DNA of 9,610 nt from Brevundimonas sp. (GCA_024711185.1 JANJTI010000280.1:1-9610), one strand, 5' to 3'; positions 1 through 7,290 are shown, numbered from the stretch's first letter. Numbers and translations: made by a program. Notes: a model not told the origin generated them from the letters alone.

Positions 1-421
1 GCATACCCGCGAGATCGCCCTGTACGGCGGCCTGACCGCGCGGATGCCGTGGTTCGCGGCCATCTTCCTGCTCTTCACCATGGCCAACGTCGGCCTGCCG
101 GGGACCTCGGGCTTCATCGGCGAGATCCTGACCATGACCGGCATCTACCAGGTGTCGACGTGGACGGCCTTCGTGGCGGCCTCGGGGGTGATCCTGTCGG
201 CGGTCTACGCCCTGACGCTGTACCGCAACGTCATGTTCGGGGAGATCACCAACCCGGCCATGAAGGCGATCACCGACGTGGATCGCCGCGAGATCCTGAT
301 CTTCACGCCGCTGATCCTCGGCACCCTGATCCTCGGCGTCCAGCCGGGGCTGGTGCTGGACTACACCGAGGCCTCGGTGAGCGCCGTAACCACCGCCTAT
401 CAGCTCGCGATCGGCGGGTGA
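1..421 (+). CDS. nuoM: NADH-quinone oxidoreductase subunit M (complex I), C-terminal part
   Basis: The 5' end lies outside the window; the reading frame starts at base 2 and gives 139 residues up to TGA at 419-421. NuoM is one of the three antiporter-like membrane subunits of complex I and helps pump protons across the inner membrane as NADH reduces quinone. The fragment starts with HTREIALYGGL and continues with MPWFAAIFLLFTMANVGLPG and TSGFIGEIL, the strongly conserved stretch before and within the twelfth membrane helix of NuoM. The glutamate of FIGE (bases 122-124) matches the conserved membrane glutamate that replaces the lysine seen here in NuoN and NuoL. Two more hydrophobic segments follow (roughly bases 150-230 and 290-360). 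nuoN starts only 4 bases after the stop, so the two are one transcript. Identification is firm; NuoL and Mrp proteins are related but fit this motif and the nuoN neighbour less well. Confidence 0.96.
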   Translation, partial: HTREIALYGGLTARMPWFAAIFLLFTMANVGLPGTSGFIGEILTMTGIYQVSTWTAFVAASGVILSAVYALTLYRNVMFGEITNPAMKAITDVDRREILIFTPLILGTLILGVQPGLVLDYTEASVSAVTTAYQLAIGG

Positions 422-425
422 GACG

Positions 426-1871
426 ATGATGCCTGACCTGATCCAAGCCCTGCAGCTTTCCGCCCCCGAGGCGACCCTCGCGGTCGGCGGCCTCGTGCTC
501 CTGATGGTCGGCGCCTTCGCCGGCGAGAAGAGCGCGCGGCTGGTGTCGGCCCTGTCGGTCCTGCTGCTCGTCGCCGCGACCGCGCTGGTCGTGACCGGTC
601 CGCTGGGCCGCGCCTTCAACGGCGCCTATGTCGCCGACCCGCTGGCGGTGTTCGGCAAGGCGGTGATCTTCCTGTCCAGCGCCGTGGCCATCGTGCTGGG
701 CGACGGCTGGATGAAGCGCCAGCGCATCGCCCGTTTCGAGTATCCGATCCTGATCGTGCTGGCCTCGGCCGGTATGGGCATGATGGCGTCCTCGGGCGAC
801 CTGATCTCGCTCTACATCGGCATCGAGCTGCACTCGCTGGCGCTCTACGTGCTGGCCGCCTTCCATCGCGACGACCTGCGCGCCTCGGAAGCCGGTCTGA
901 AGTATTTCGTGCTGGGCGCCCTGTCGTCGGGCCTGCTGCTGTACGGGGCCAGCCTGATCTACGGCTTCACCGGCTCGATGCGGTTCGAGGACATCGCCGC
1001 CTACGCCGCGGCCAATCCGTCGACCGGCCTGATCTTCGGCCTGGTGTTCCTGATCTGCGGCCTGGCCTTCAAGGTTTCGGCGGCGCCGTTCCACATGTGG
1101 ACGCCGGACGTCTACGAGGGCGCGCCGACGCCGGTCGTGGCCCTGTTCGCCACCGCCCCCAAGGTCGCGGCCATGGTGCTGATCGCCCGGACGCTGGAGG
1201 GCGCCTTCGCCGGCTCGCACGACCAGTGGTCCCAGGTGCTGATCCTGATCTCGCTGATCTCCTTCGCCGTCGGCGCCTTCGGCGGCCTGGTGCAGAAGGA
1301 CATCCAGCGCCTGCTGGCCTATTCGTCGATCGCCAACATCGGCTACGCCCTGCTGGGCATCGCCGCCGGCACCACCCTGGGCGTGCAGGCCATGCTGCTG
1401 TTCATGACCCTGTACGTCGTGGACCAGTTCGGCTTCTTCGCCCTTCTGCTGTCGCTGAGCCGCAACGGGCGGCCGATCCGCTCGATCCAGGACCTCGCCG
1501 GTCTGCGCAAGGAACGGCCGGTGACGACCCTCGCCCTGACCGTGCTGTCGCTGTCGGTTCTCGGCATGCCGCCGCTGTCCGGCTTCTGGGGCAAGTGGGC
1601 GGTGTTCGGCGCGGCCGCCGAGGCGGGCTACTGGATGGTCGGCGCCGCCGGTCTGGTGGCCTCGGTCGTGGCGGGCTTCTATTACCTGCGCATCATCAAG
1701 GTGATGTGGTTCGATCCGGCGCCCGAACAGGCCCCGACCGACCGGGCGCCGGTGGAGGCGAAGACCATCGCCTGGGCCTGCGCGGCCTTCAGCTTCCCGC
1801 TGGTCATCGTCGGCCTCACCTGGCTGGAGCCCTGGGCCGCGGCCGCCGCCGTGGGCTACGGGGTCGGGTGA
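426..1871 (+). CDS. nuoN: NADH-quinone oxidoreductase subunit N (complex I)
   Basis: This is a 481-residue, almost wholly hydrophobic protein, the normal length for NuoN, with about 14 membrane helices. It is a proton-pumping antiporter-like subunit of complex I. The charged residues thought to form its proton path are all present: E134 (in GIELHS), K159 (LKYF), K216 (AFKVSAAPFHMWTPD), K246 (APKVAAM) and K390 (FWGKW). They line up with E133, K158, K217, K247 and K395 of the E. coli protein. The motif FHMWTPDVYEGAPTP is diagnostic of the family. Two ATGs occur in a row at 426 and 429; I use the first, 4 bases after the nuoM stop, with GGGTGA just upstream as a weak ribosome binding site. As in most complex I operons it looks like the last nuo gene. 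No U-tract terminator follows it, so birA and the genes after it may be read from the same transcript. Confidence 0.98.
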   Translation: MMPDLIQALQLSAPEATLAVGGLVLLMVGAFAGEKSARLVSALSVLLLVAATALVVTGPLGRAFNGAYVADPLAVFGKAVIFLSSAVAIVLGDGWMKRQRIARFEYPILIVLASAGMGMMASSGDLISLYIGIELHSLALYVLAAFHRDDLRASEAGLKYFVLGALSSGLLLYGASLIYGFTGSMRFEDIAAYAAANPSTGLIFGLVFLICGLAFKVSAAPFHMWTPDVYEGAPTPVVALFATAPKVAAMVLIARTLEGAFAGSHDQWSQVLILISLISFAVGAFGGLVQKDIQRLLAYSSIANIGYALLGIAAGTTLGVQAMLLFMTLYVVDQFGFFALLLSLSRNGRPIRSIQDLAGLRKERPVTTLALTVLSLSVLGMPPLSGFWGKWAVFGAAAEAGYWMVGAAGLVASVVAGFYYLRIIKVMWFDPAPEQAPTDRAPVEAKTIAWACAAFSFPLVIVGLTWLEPWAAAAAVGYGVG

Positions 1872-1877
1872 CCCCCT

Positions 1878-1915
1878 CCACCCCGCTTCGCGTGGTCTTC
1901 CACCCCCGGTGGGGG
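1878..1915 (+). repeat. Inverted repeat in the nuoN-birA gap, beside the birA ribosome binding site
   Basis: The 52-base gap 1872-1923 holds CCCCC (1903-1907), GGT, GGGGG (1911-1915), a 5-base-pair G/C stem with a 3-base loop. It can also pair as CCACC (1900-1904) with GGTGG (1908-1912). A weaker imperfect stem lies just upstream, where CCAC (1878-1881) pairs with GTGG (1892-1895) and GC with GC around TTC. No run of T follows, so it does not look like an intrinsic terminator. It ends directly against the GCGGAG ribosome binding site of birA. A role in mRNA stability or in limiting birA translation is inference only; GC-rich gaps yield such pairings by chance. Confidence 0.4.
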
Positions 1916-1920
1916 CGGAG
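1916..1920 (+). promoter_or_regulatory. Ribosome binding site of birA (decides the start)
   Basis: CGGAG sits 3 bases before ATG 1924. The spacing is tight, but an upstream in-frame GTG at 1909 has only pyrimidine-rich sequence before it, and its codon would lie inside the inverted repeat. This favours ATG 1924 as the start. Confidence 0.5.
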
Positions 1921-1923
1921 ACC

Positions 1924-2673
1924 ATGACGCCGGCGCCGGTCCTGCTGCTCGACCAGACCGACTCCACCAATGCGGAGGCCCGCCGCCGGGCCGAGGCCGG
2001 CGAGACCGGACCGCTGTGGATCGCCGCCCGCCGACAGACGGCGGGCCGCGGCCGGCGAGGGCGAAACTGGGAAAGCGAAGGGGGAAATCTGTTTTCCACC
2101 TTGCTGCAATTGACCCGGAAATCGCCCGCCGAGGCGGCGCAGGTGACCTTCCTAGCCGCCCTGGCGGTGGCCGACCTGCTGGACCGCTACGCGCCGCCGT
2201 CGCTGGTCACGATCAAGTGGCCCAACGACGTCATGCTCGGCGGGGAGAAGGTCGCCGGGGTGCTGGTGGAGTCCGGCGCCCACGCCAGCGGCGGCTTGTG
2301 GCTGGCGGTCGGGATCGGGGTGAACCTGGCGCATGCGCCCGCGGGCACGGAGCGGCCGGCGACGGCGCTGGCGCAGCATCTGTCGGCGGAGGTCGCGGCG
2401 CCGCCACCCGTCGAGGTCGCCGCCCGGGAACTGGCCGGTTGCTTCGCGGTCTGGATGGAGCGCTGGGAGACACTGGGCTTCCAGCCGGTGCTGGACGCGT
2501 GGCGCGCGCGGACGCCCGGCCTGGACGGACCGGCGACGGCGCGGCTGGGGCATGAGACCCTCGAAGGTCGTGCGGAGGGCGTGGAGCCGGACGGGGCCCT
2601 GCGACTCAGGCTGGCTGACGGCGGCTTGCGGCTGATCTCGGCGGGGGACGTGTTCTTCGGGGAGGGCGGCTGA
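1924..2673 (+). CDS. birA: Biotin--[acetyl-CoA-carboxylase] ligase (BirA, class I)
   Basis: This 249-residue cytoplasmic enzyme activates biotin with ATP to biotinyl-AMP and attaches it to the lysine of biotin carboxyl carrier proteins such as AccB. Visible motifs are DSTN near residue 13, the biotinyl-AMP loop GRGRRGRNW (residues 41-49), KWPND (98-102) and K109 in KVAGVLVE, which matches the active-site lysine of the family. GIGVNL follows, and then a small C-terminal domain. The protein starts directly with the catalytic domain and lacks the N-terminal helix-turn-helix of E. coli BirA. It should therefore be a ligase only and not a repressor of biotin genes. An in-frame GTG at 1909 would add five residues (MGAET); ATG 1924 is preferred because it has GGAG in front. 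Its stop shares one base with the coaX start. birA-coaX-rnj behind nuoN is a known alphaproteobacterial arrangement. Confidence 0.95.
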   Translation: MTPAPVLLLDQTDSTNAEARRRAEAGETGPLWIAARRQTAGRGRRGRNWESEGGNLFSTLLQLTRKSPAEAAQVTFLAALAVADLLDRYAPPSLVTIKWPNDVMLGGEKVAGVLVESGAHASGGLWLAVGIGVNLAHAPAGTERPATALAQHLSAEVAAPPPVEVAARELAGCFAVWMERWETLGFQPVLDAWRARTPGLDGPATARLGHETLEGRAEGVEPDGALRLRLADGGLRLISAGDVFFGEGG

Positions 2674-3452
2674 TGCTGCTGGCGATCGAGCAGGGCAACA
2701 CCAACACGCTGTTCGCGGTGCACGACGGGGCCGAGTGGATCGCCCAGTGGCGCACGGCCACCGAGGCCAGCCGCACGGCCGACGAATACGCGGTCTGGCT
2801 GACCCAGCTGCTGGCCATGCGCGGGCTGGCGCTCAAGGACCTGGACGGCTGCATCATCTCGAGCGTGGTGCCCCAGTCGATCTTCAACCTGCGCAACCTG
2901 TCGCGGCGCTACCTCGAGGTCGAGCCGCTGGTGATCGGCGAGAACGTCGACCTCGGCATGCCGGTGCGCATCCTCAAGCCGAAGGAGGCGGGGGCGGACC
3001 GGCTGGTCAACGCCCTGGGGGCGCACCTGAAGTATCCCGGCGACCTGATCGTCATCGACAGCGGCACGGCCACCACCTTCGACGTCATCGCCGCCGACGG
3101 CGCCTTCGAGGGCGGGGTGATCGCGCCGGGGATCAACCTGTCCCTGCAGGCCCTGCACGAGGCCGCGGCCATGCTGCCGCGCATCGCCATCCAGAGGCCC
3201 GAGAAGGTGATCGGCAAGGACACGGTGTCGAACATGCAGTCCGGCGTCTTCTGGGGCTACATCGCCCTGATCGAGGGGCTGGTCGCGCGCATCAAGACCG
3301 AGTGGGGCCGGCCGATGACGGTGATCGGAACCGGCGGCGTCGTCTCGCTTTTCGAAGGCGCCACAGACTCGATCGACGCCTTCGATCCCGACCTGACCAT
3401 CCGCGGCCTGCTGGAAATCTGGCGGCGGAACACCCACCTGAAGGCCGAATGA
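2673..3452 (+). CDS. coaX: Type III pantothenate kinase
   Basis: This 259-residue enzyme phosphorylates pantothenate with ATP, the first step of coenzyme A synthesis. Type III kinases belong to the acetate kinase/Hsp70/actin fold and are not feedback-inhibited by CoA in characterised members. Motifs in order are the N-terminal phosphate loop IEQGNTNT (from residue 5), GADR (107-110, pantothenate site), DSGTATT (129-135, second phosphate motif) and GGVIAPG. The length is normal. Residue 6 is Glu where most CoaX proteins have Asp (usual form IDxGNTN); see findings. The start ATG shares its A with the TGA of birA (TGATG), and GGGAGGG lies just upstream inside birA, so translation of the two is probably coupled. 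The gene ends in an ATGA overlap with rnj. No coaA-type kinase is in the window. Confidence 0.97.
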   Translation: MLLAIEQGNTNTLFAVHDGAEWIAQWRTATEASRTADEYAVWLTQLLAMRGLALKDLDGCIISSVVPQSIFNLRNLSRRYLEVEPLVIGENVDLGMPVRILKPKEAGADRLVNALGAHLKYPGDLIVIDSGTATTFDVIAADGAFEGGVIAPGINLSLQALHEAAAMLPRIAIQRPEKVIGKDTVSNMQSGVFWGYIALIEGLVARIKTEWGRPMTVIGTGGVVSLFEGATDSIDAFDPDLTIRGLLEIWRRNTHLKAE

Positions 3453-5122
3453 CCAAAGAACAATCGAACGAACTCGTCTTCCTGCCGCTGGGCGGGTCAA
3501 ACGAGATCGGCATGAACCTGAACGCCTACGGCTTCGGGCCTGCCGACAATCGCCAGTGGATCGTCGTCGACGTCGGTGTGACCTTCGGCGACAACTCCAC
3601 ACCCGGCGTCGACGTGATCGTGCCCGATCCCGCCTTCCTCGAGGGCGAGGACATCATCGGCATCGTCCTGACCCACGCCCACGAGGATCACATTGGCGCC
3701 CTCGGCTGGCTGTGGCCGCGCATCAAGGCGCCGCTGTACGCCACGCCGTTCACCGCCTTCCTGATCCGCGAGAAGCTGCGCGATGCCGGCATCCTCGACC
3801 GGGTGACGCTGCACGAGGTGCCGCTGGGCGGGCAGATCGACCTCGGCCCGTTCCAGGTGGAGATGGTGACCATCACCCACTCCATCGCCGAGCCGAACGG
3901 CCTGGCCATCAAGACGCCGCTGGGCACGGTGCTGCACACCGGCGACTGGAAGATCGACAACGATCCGGTCGTCGGCGAGCGCACTGACATCGACACCATC
4001 CGCCGCCTCGGGGACGAGGGCGTGCTGGCCATGGTCTGCGACTCGACCAACGTCTTCCAGGAAGGCGTGGCGGGATCGGAAGGCGACGTGAAGGTCGCCC
4101 TGGCCGAGCTGATCTCGGGCCTCAAGGGCCGGGTGGCGGTGGGCTGCTTCGCCTCCAACGTGGCGCGCATGGACAGCGTCATCCGCGCTGCCGAGGCGGC
4201 GGGACGGCGCGTGGCGCTGGCGGGGCGATCGATGCACCGCATCACCGCCGCGGCGAAGTCGGTCGGCATGTTGTCGGACATCCAGCCCTTCCTCTCGGAA
4301 GAGCAGGCGCGGCACTGGCCGGCGGACGATATCCTCTATCTGTGCACCGGCAGCCAGGGCGAGCCGCGCGCCGCCCTGTCGCGAGTGGCGGAGGGAACCC
4401 ACCCCTTCGTCAAACTGGGGCCGGGCGACCACTGCATCTTCTCGTCCCGCGTCATCCCGGGCAACGAACTGGCCATCGGCCGGCTGCAGGACACCCTGTC
4501 GGAGCGCGGGGTGCGCATCTACACCGACAAGGACCATCCGGGCATCCACGTCTCCGGCCACCCGTGCCGCGACGAGCTGCGCCAGATGTACCAGTGGGCG
4601 CGGCCGCATGTGGCGGTGCCGACCCACGGCATGCGTCGCCACATCGCCGAGCACGCCCTGCTGGCGAAGGAGATGCAGGTCCCCGAGACGGTGACGCCGC
4701 GGAACGGCGACATGGTGCTGCTGGCGCCGGGACCGGCGCGGATCATCGACGAGGTGCCTTCGGGCCGCCTCTACGTCGACGGCGGCATGCTGGTCGAGGA
4801 GGCCGGCTCGGCCCTGCGCGAGCGGCGGCACGCCGCCTCGAACGGGGTGCTGATCGTCAGCTTCGCCATGGACCGGCGCGGCAAGATCGTCTCGGACATC
4901 GACGTGCGCGGGCTGGGCCTCCCCGGCGACGAGGAGAGCCCGCTGGGCGACCTGCTGGACGATCTGGCCGAGCGGGTCGAACAGGTCGTGCGGGGGCTCA
5001 AGGGCGAGGCGCTGGAGGACGAACTGGTCGTCGAACAGGCGGTGGCGCGGGCGTTGAAGAAGGCCAGCATCCAGATCTGGGATCGCCGACCGATCGTCGA
5101 GACCATCATCCTGAGGCTTTGA
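3449..5122 (+). CDS. rnj: Ribonuclease J
   Basis: This 557-residue enzyme of the metallo-beta-lactamase/beta-CASP family acts as a 5'-to-3' exonuclease and endonuclease in mRNA decay and rRNA 5'-end maturation. The two-metal site is complete: H76, H78, D80 and H81 in THAHEDH, H144, D166 in TGDWKID and H393 in PTHG. These positions are nearly identical to those known for Thermus RNase J. The beta-CASP domain runs from about residue 200 to 370 ([24 protein letters not shown]), then comes HVSGH (367-371) for substrate phosphate binding, and a C-terminal domain from about 450. Residue 395 is Met where the usual motif reads PVHGE. The start is ATG 3449 in an ATGA overlap with the coaX stop, with GAAGG at 3440-3444. 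The frame stays open far upstream, but that part overlaps coaX and is not RNase J sequence. Confidence 0.96.
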   Translation: MTKEQSNELVFLPLGGSNEIGMNLNAYGFGPADNRQWIVVDVGVTFGDNSTPGVDVIVPDPAFLEGEDIIGIVLTHAHEDHIGALGWLWPRIKAPLYATPFTAFLIREKLRDAGILDRVTLHEVPLGGQIDLGPFQVEMVTITHSIAEPNGLAIKTPLGTVLHTGDWKIDNDPVVGERTDIDTIRRLGDEGVLAMVCDSTNVFQEGVAGSEGDVKVALAELISGLKGRVAVGCFASNVARMDSVIRAAEAAGRRVALAGRSMHRITAAAKSVGMLSDIQPFLSEEQARHWPADDILYLCTGSQGEPRAALSRVAEGTHPFVKLGPGDHCIFSSRVIPGNELAIGRLQDTLSERGVRIYTDKDHPGIHVSGHPCRDELRQMYQWARPHVAVPTHGMRRHIAEHALLAKEMQVPETVTPRNGDMVLLAPGPARIIDEVPSGRLYVDGGMLVEEAGSALRERRHAASNGVLIVSFAMDRRGKIVSDIDVRGLGLPGDEESPLGDLLDDLAERVEQVVRGLKGEALEDELVVEQAVARALKKASIQIWDRRPIVETIILRL

Positions 5123-5146
5123 AGCACGGCCGGGCCTACCTATAAG
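5119..5146 (+). promoter_or_regulatory. Predicted promoter of the pyrH-frr-uppS-cdsA-dxr-rseP operon
   Basis: TTGAAG (5119-5124) and TATAAG (5141-5146) are separated by 16 bases and match the -35 TTGACA and -10 TATAAT of the main sigma factor at 4 and 5 of 6 positions. The -35 box overlaps the TGA of rnj. It lies in the only gap over 55 bases in the window, exactly between two functional gene groups. Transcription would start near 5152-5154, giving a leader of about 25 bases before pyrH. Not tested; A/T-rich hexamers are rare in this GC background, which makes a chance match less likely. Confidence 0.5.
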
Positions 5147-5151
5147 GGTCC

Positions 5152-5156
5152 GATTC
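5152..5156. promoter_or_regulatory. GANTC site (GATTC) at the predicted pyrH transcription start
   Basis: GATTC is a site for CcrM, the cell-cycle-controlled adenine methyltransferase of alphaproteobacteria. It falls 6 bases after the predicted -10 box. I noticed several other GANTC sites in the window, for example GACTC at 1960, 2603, 3366, 4040, 5617, 5734 and 5809, but these lie inside genes. A regulatory role is inference. Confidence 0.35.
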
Positions 5157-5167
5157 CGCCGTCCCCC

Positions 5168-5171
5168 AAGG
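5168..5171 (+). promoter_or_regulatory. Ribosome binding site of pyrH
   Basis: AAGG lies 7 bases before ATG 5179, at normal spacing but only a short match to the anti-Shine-Dalgarno sequence. It supports ATG 5179, since the gap offers no other purine-rich element before a start codon in this frame. Confidence 0.45.
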
Positions 5172-5178
5172 TTGCCCG

Positions 5179-5922
5179 ATGCCCGACGTTCCGTCCGAGT
5201 TCCGCTACAAACGCGTCCTGCTCAAGGTCTCGGGCGAGGTGCTGATGGGCGACCAGGGCTACGGGATCGACATGAAGACCGTGGCCCAGGTGGCCGCGGC
5301 CATCGCCGACGTCGCCCGCGAGGGGGTGGAGATCTGCCTCGTCATCGGCGGCGGCAACATCTTCCGGGGCCTGAGCAAGGCCGCCGGCGACATGGACCGC
5401 GCCTCGGCCGACTACATGGGCATGCTGGCGACGGTGATGAACGCCCTGGCCATGCAAGCGGCGCTGGAGAAGATCGGCGTGCAGACGCGGGTGCAGAGCG
5501 CCCTGGTGATGAACGCCGTGGCCGAGCCCTATGTGCGCCGCCGGGCGCTGCGGCATCTCGAGAAGGGCCGGGTGGTGATCTTCGCCGCCGGCGTCGGCGC
5601 CCCCTTCTTCACCACCGACTCCGGCGCCGCCCTGCGCGCCGCCGAGATGGGCTGCGACGCCCTGCTGAAGGGCACCAGCGTCGACGGCGTCTACACGGCC
5701 GATCCGAAGAAGGATCCGACCGCGACCCGCTACGACTCCCTGAGCTACCAGGAGGTGCTGGCGAAGGACCTCAAGGTGATGGACGCCTCGGCCGTGGCGC
5801 TGATGCGTGACTCGGGCATTCCGATCGTGGTCTTCTCGATCCGCGAGGACGGCTCGTTCCGGCGCACCCTGCGCGGCGAGGGCGCCTTCACCGTGATCAG
5901 CGGCGACGGCAAGTCCGTCTGA
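5179..5922 (+). CDS. pyrH: UMP kinase
   Basis: This 247-residue cytoplasmic enzyme of the amino acid kinase family converts UMP to UDP with ATP, supplying pyrimidine nucleotides for RNA, DNA and sugar-nucleotide synthesis; it works as a hexamer. Features seen are K16 in [15 protein letters not shown] (57-64), D78 in [12 protein letters not shown] (equivalent to E. coli D77), [13 protein letters not shown] (142 on) and [13 protein letters not shown] for nucleotide binding. The loop before PFFTTD reads GVGA (138-141) where the family almost always has GTGN, so V139 and A141 replace the Thr and Asn at E. coli positions 138 and 140; see findings. The length is typical. The gene is the first after a likely promoter and is followed 31 bases later by frr, its usual partner; the rpsB-tsf pair that often precedes pyrH is not in the window. 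Confidence 0.97.
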   Translation: MPDVPSEFRYKRVLLKVSGEVLMGDQGYGIDMKTVAQVAAAIADVAREGVEICLVIGGGNIFRGLSKAAGDMDRASADYMGMLATVMNALAMQAALEKIGVQTRVQSALVMNAVAEPYVRRRALRHLEKGRVVIFAAGVGAPFFTTDSGAALRAAEMGCDALLKGTSVDGVYTADPKKDPTATRYDSLSYQEVLAKDLKVMDASAVALMRDSGIPIVVFSIREDGSFRRTLRGEGAFTVISGDGKSV

Positions 5923-5953
5923 CAAGACCAAAGAAAACGCGAGAGAAACGACC

Positions 5954-6511
5954 ATGGCCAAGCCAGACCTCAAGAGCTACCGCGACCGCATGGACAAGGC
6001 GGTGCAGGCGCTGAAGGAGGAGTTCTCCGGACTGCGCACCGGTCGCGCCAACGCCGGCCTTCTGGACCCGGTGCAGGTCGAGGCCTACGGCTCGACCTCG
6101 CCGCTGAACGCCGTGGCCGCGATCAGCGTGCCGGAGCCGCGGATGATCTCGGTCAATGTCTGGGACCGCGGCATGGTGGTGTCGGTCGAGAAGGCCATCC
6201 GCGCCGCCGGACTGGGCCTGAACCCCATCGTCGACGGCCAGACCCTGCGCATCCCGATCCCCCCGCTGACCGAGGAGCGCCGCAAGGACCTGGTGAAGCT
6301 GGCCGGCAAGTACGCGGAGCAGCAGAAGATCGCCGTCCGCAACGTGCGCCGCGACGCCAACGACGATCTCAAGAAGGCCGAGAAGGCCTCGGAGATCAGC
6401 CAGGACGAGCAGAAGAAGATGGAGGCCGAGGTCCAGAAGGACACGGACGCGGCGATCAAGCGCATCGATGAAGCCTTGAAGGCCAAGGAAGTCGAGATCA
6501 TGCAGGTCTGA
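5954..6511 (+). CDS. frr: Ribosome recycling factor
   Basis: This 185-residue protein has the standard length for the family. Together with EF-G it splits the post-termination ribosome so that subunits can be reused. Domain I is a three-helix bundle made of roughly residues 1-30 and 105-185; domain II is the small beta domain between them (residues 31-104, including [15 protein letters not shown] and [13 protein letters not shown]). The conserved arginines R129 and R132 in [11 protein letters not shown], used for binding 23S rRNA, are present. The C-terminal half is rich in Lys and Glu, as expected for long helices. The start ATG is preceded by GAGAG (5941-5945) in an A-rich gap, which should be open and easy for ribosomes to reach. 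It sits between pyrH and uppS, the common order in proteobacteria. Identification is firm. Confidence 0.98.
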   Translation: MAKPDLKSYRDRMDKAVQALKEEFSGLRTGRANAGLLDPVQVEAYGSTSPLNAVAAISVPEPRMISVNVWDRGMVVSVEKAIRAAGLGLNPIVDGQTLRIPIPPLTEERRKDLVKLAGKYAEQQKIAVRNVRRDANDDLKKAEKASEISQDEQKKMEAEVQKDTDAAIKRIDEALKAKEVEIMQV

Positions 6512-6540
6512 CGGCGCGTTCTGCCGTAGGATAGACGCGC
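6511..6540 (+). repeat. Two overlapping, mutually exclusive inverted repeats in the frr-uppS gap
   Basis: ACGGC (6511-6515) can pair with GCCGT (6523-6527) around a 7-base loop. GCGCGT (6514-6519) can pair with ACGCGC (6535-6540) around a 15-base loop that carries the uppS ribosome binding site AGGA (6528-6531). The two stems share bases, so only one can form. The second ends directly against the uppS start codon. No T-run follows, so this is not a terminator. Any control of uppS is inference. Confidence 0.35.
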
Positions 6541-7290
6541 ATGTCCCCCGAACCCTCCAGTCTCCAGCCCGACGGGCCCCGCCATGTCGCGGTGATAATG
6601 GACGGCAACGGCCGCTGGGCCGCGGCCCGCGGCCTGCCGCGGGCGGCCGGGCATCGCGAGGGGGTGGAGGCGCTGAAGCGGACCATCCGCGCGGCGCCCG
6701 ATCTGGGCATTCGCTGTCTGACGGTGTTCGGCTTCTCGACCGAGAACTGGAGCCGGCCGGCCGACGAGGTGTCGGATCTGATGGGACTGGTCCGCGCCTA
6801 TGTCGCCGCCGACCTGCGCAAGCTCGACCGCAACGGGGTGCGGGTGCGCATCCTCGGCCGACGCGAGGGCCTGCCCGCCGACATCGCGGAGATCGTCGCC
6901 CGCACCGAGGCGACCACCGCCGGGAACGACAAATTCCAGCTGCAGGTCGCCTTCAACTACGGCGGCCGGGCCGACATCGTCGACGCAGCCCGGCGGCACT
7001 ACGAGCGGGTGGCGACGGGCGAGGCCGCGGGGCCGCTGACCGAGGAGACGCTGTCGGCGGGTCTGTCCACCGCGGACGGGCCGCCGGTCGACGTGATCGT
7101 ACGCACCTCGGGGGAGCGGCGGCTGTCGAACTTCCTGCTCTGGGAGGCCGCCTACGCCGAACTGGTCTACCAGGACATCCTGTGGCCGGACTACGGGCCC
7201 GAGGCCTTGGCCGACGTGGTGGCCCAGTTCCGCGCCCGCGAGCGCCGCTTCGGCGGCCGCCCGGCGGCGCCGGCGCGCGTGGCCGGCTGA
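6541..7290 (+). CDS. uppS: Polyprenyl diphosphate synthase (undecaprenyl diphosphate synthase)
   Basis: This 249-residue cis-prenyltransferase adds isopentenyl diphosphate units to farnesyl diphosphate to give undecaprenyl diphosphate, the lipid carrier for peptidoglycan and surface polysaccharides. Its motifs are [13 protein letters not shown] with D21 (catalytic, metal-binding) and N23, H38 in [14 protein letters not shown] (63-70), FNYGGRADI and [15 protein letters not shown] starting at R188. R188 and R194 should bind the diphosphate of IPP, and E207 in AYAEL the metal. The N-terminal 14 residues and the Ala/Arg-rich tail after residue 238 are not conserved. The start is ATG 6541 with AGGA 9 bases upstream. 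Its TGA shares one base with the cdsA ATG. Chain length of the product cannot be read from sequence with certainty, but C55 is expected from the context. Confidence 0.96.
   Translation: MSPEPSSLQPDGPRHVAVIMDGNGRWAAARGLPRAAGHREGVEALKRTIRAAPDLGIRCLTVFGFSTENWSRPADEVSDLMGLVRAYVAADLRKLDRNGVRVRILGRREGLPADIAEIVARTEATTAGNDKFQLQVAFNYGGRADIVDAARRHYERVATGEAAGPLTEETLSAGLSTADGPPVDVIVRTSGERRLSNFLLWEAAYAELVYQDILWPDYGPEALADVVAQFRARERRFGGRPAAPARVAG

Noticed and set aside
1909..1923. GTG 1909 as birA start, five residues longer
   Set aside because: No ribosome binding site precedes it and it falls in the inverted repeat; ATG 1924 has GGAG in front. The GTG cannot be fully excluded.
2044..2053. GGCCGCGGCC palindrome
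   Set aside because: It encodes the Gly-Arg repeat of the BirA biotin loop; such palindromes are expected by chance at this GC content.
2083..2097. GGAAA/TTTCC inverted repeat in a slightly A/T-richer patch of birA
   Set aside because: It encodes the conserved family segment GGNLFS, the stem is weak, and nothing suggests transfer or regulation.
303..2099. Long minus-strand open frame (598 codons) across nuoN and birA, and similar ones at 2187-3602 and 3497-4831
   Set aside because: The translations are low-complexity Arg/Gly/Gln/His/Asp-rich strings with no recognisable domain. They lie opposite well-identified genes; high third-position GC makes stop codons rare on the other strand.
2735..3448. 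In-frame extension of RNase J by 238 codons, giving a 795-residue protein
   Set aside because: The extra part overlaps coaX in another frame and reads as Arg/Gly/His-rich noise; family homology begins at [16 protein letters not shown] just at the ATGA overlap.
5923..5953. A-rich gap before frr as a separate promoter
   Set aside because: No -35/-10 pair with proper spacing is present; it reads better as an unstructured ribosome loading leader within the operon.
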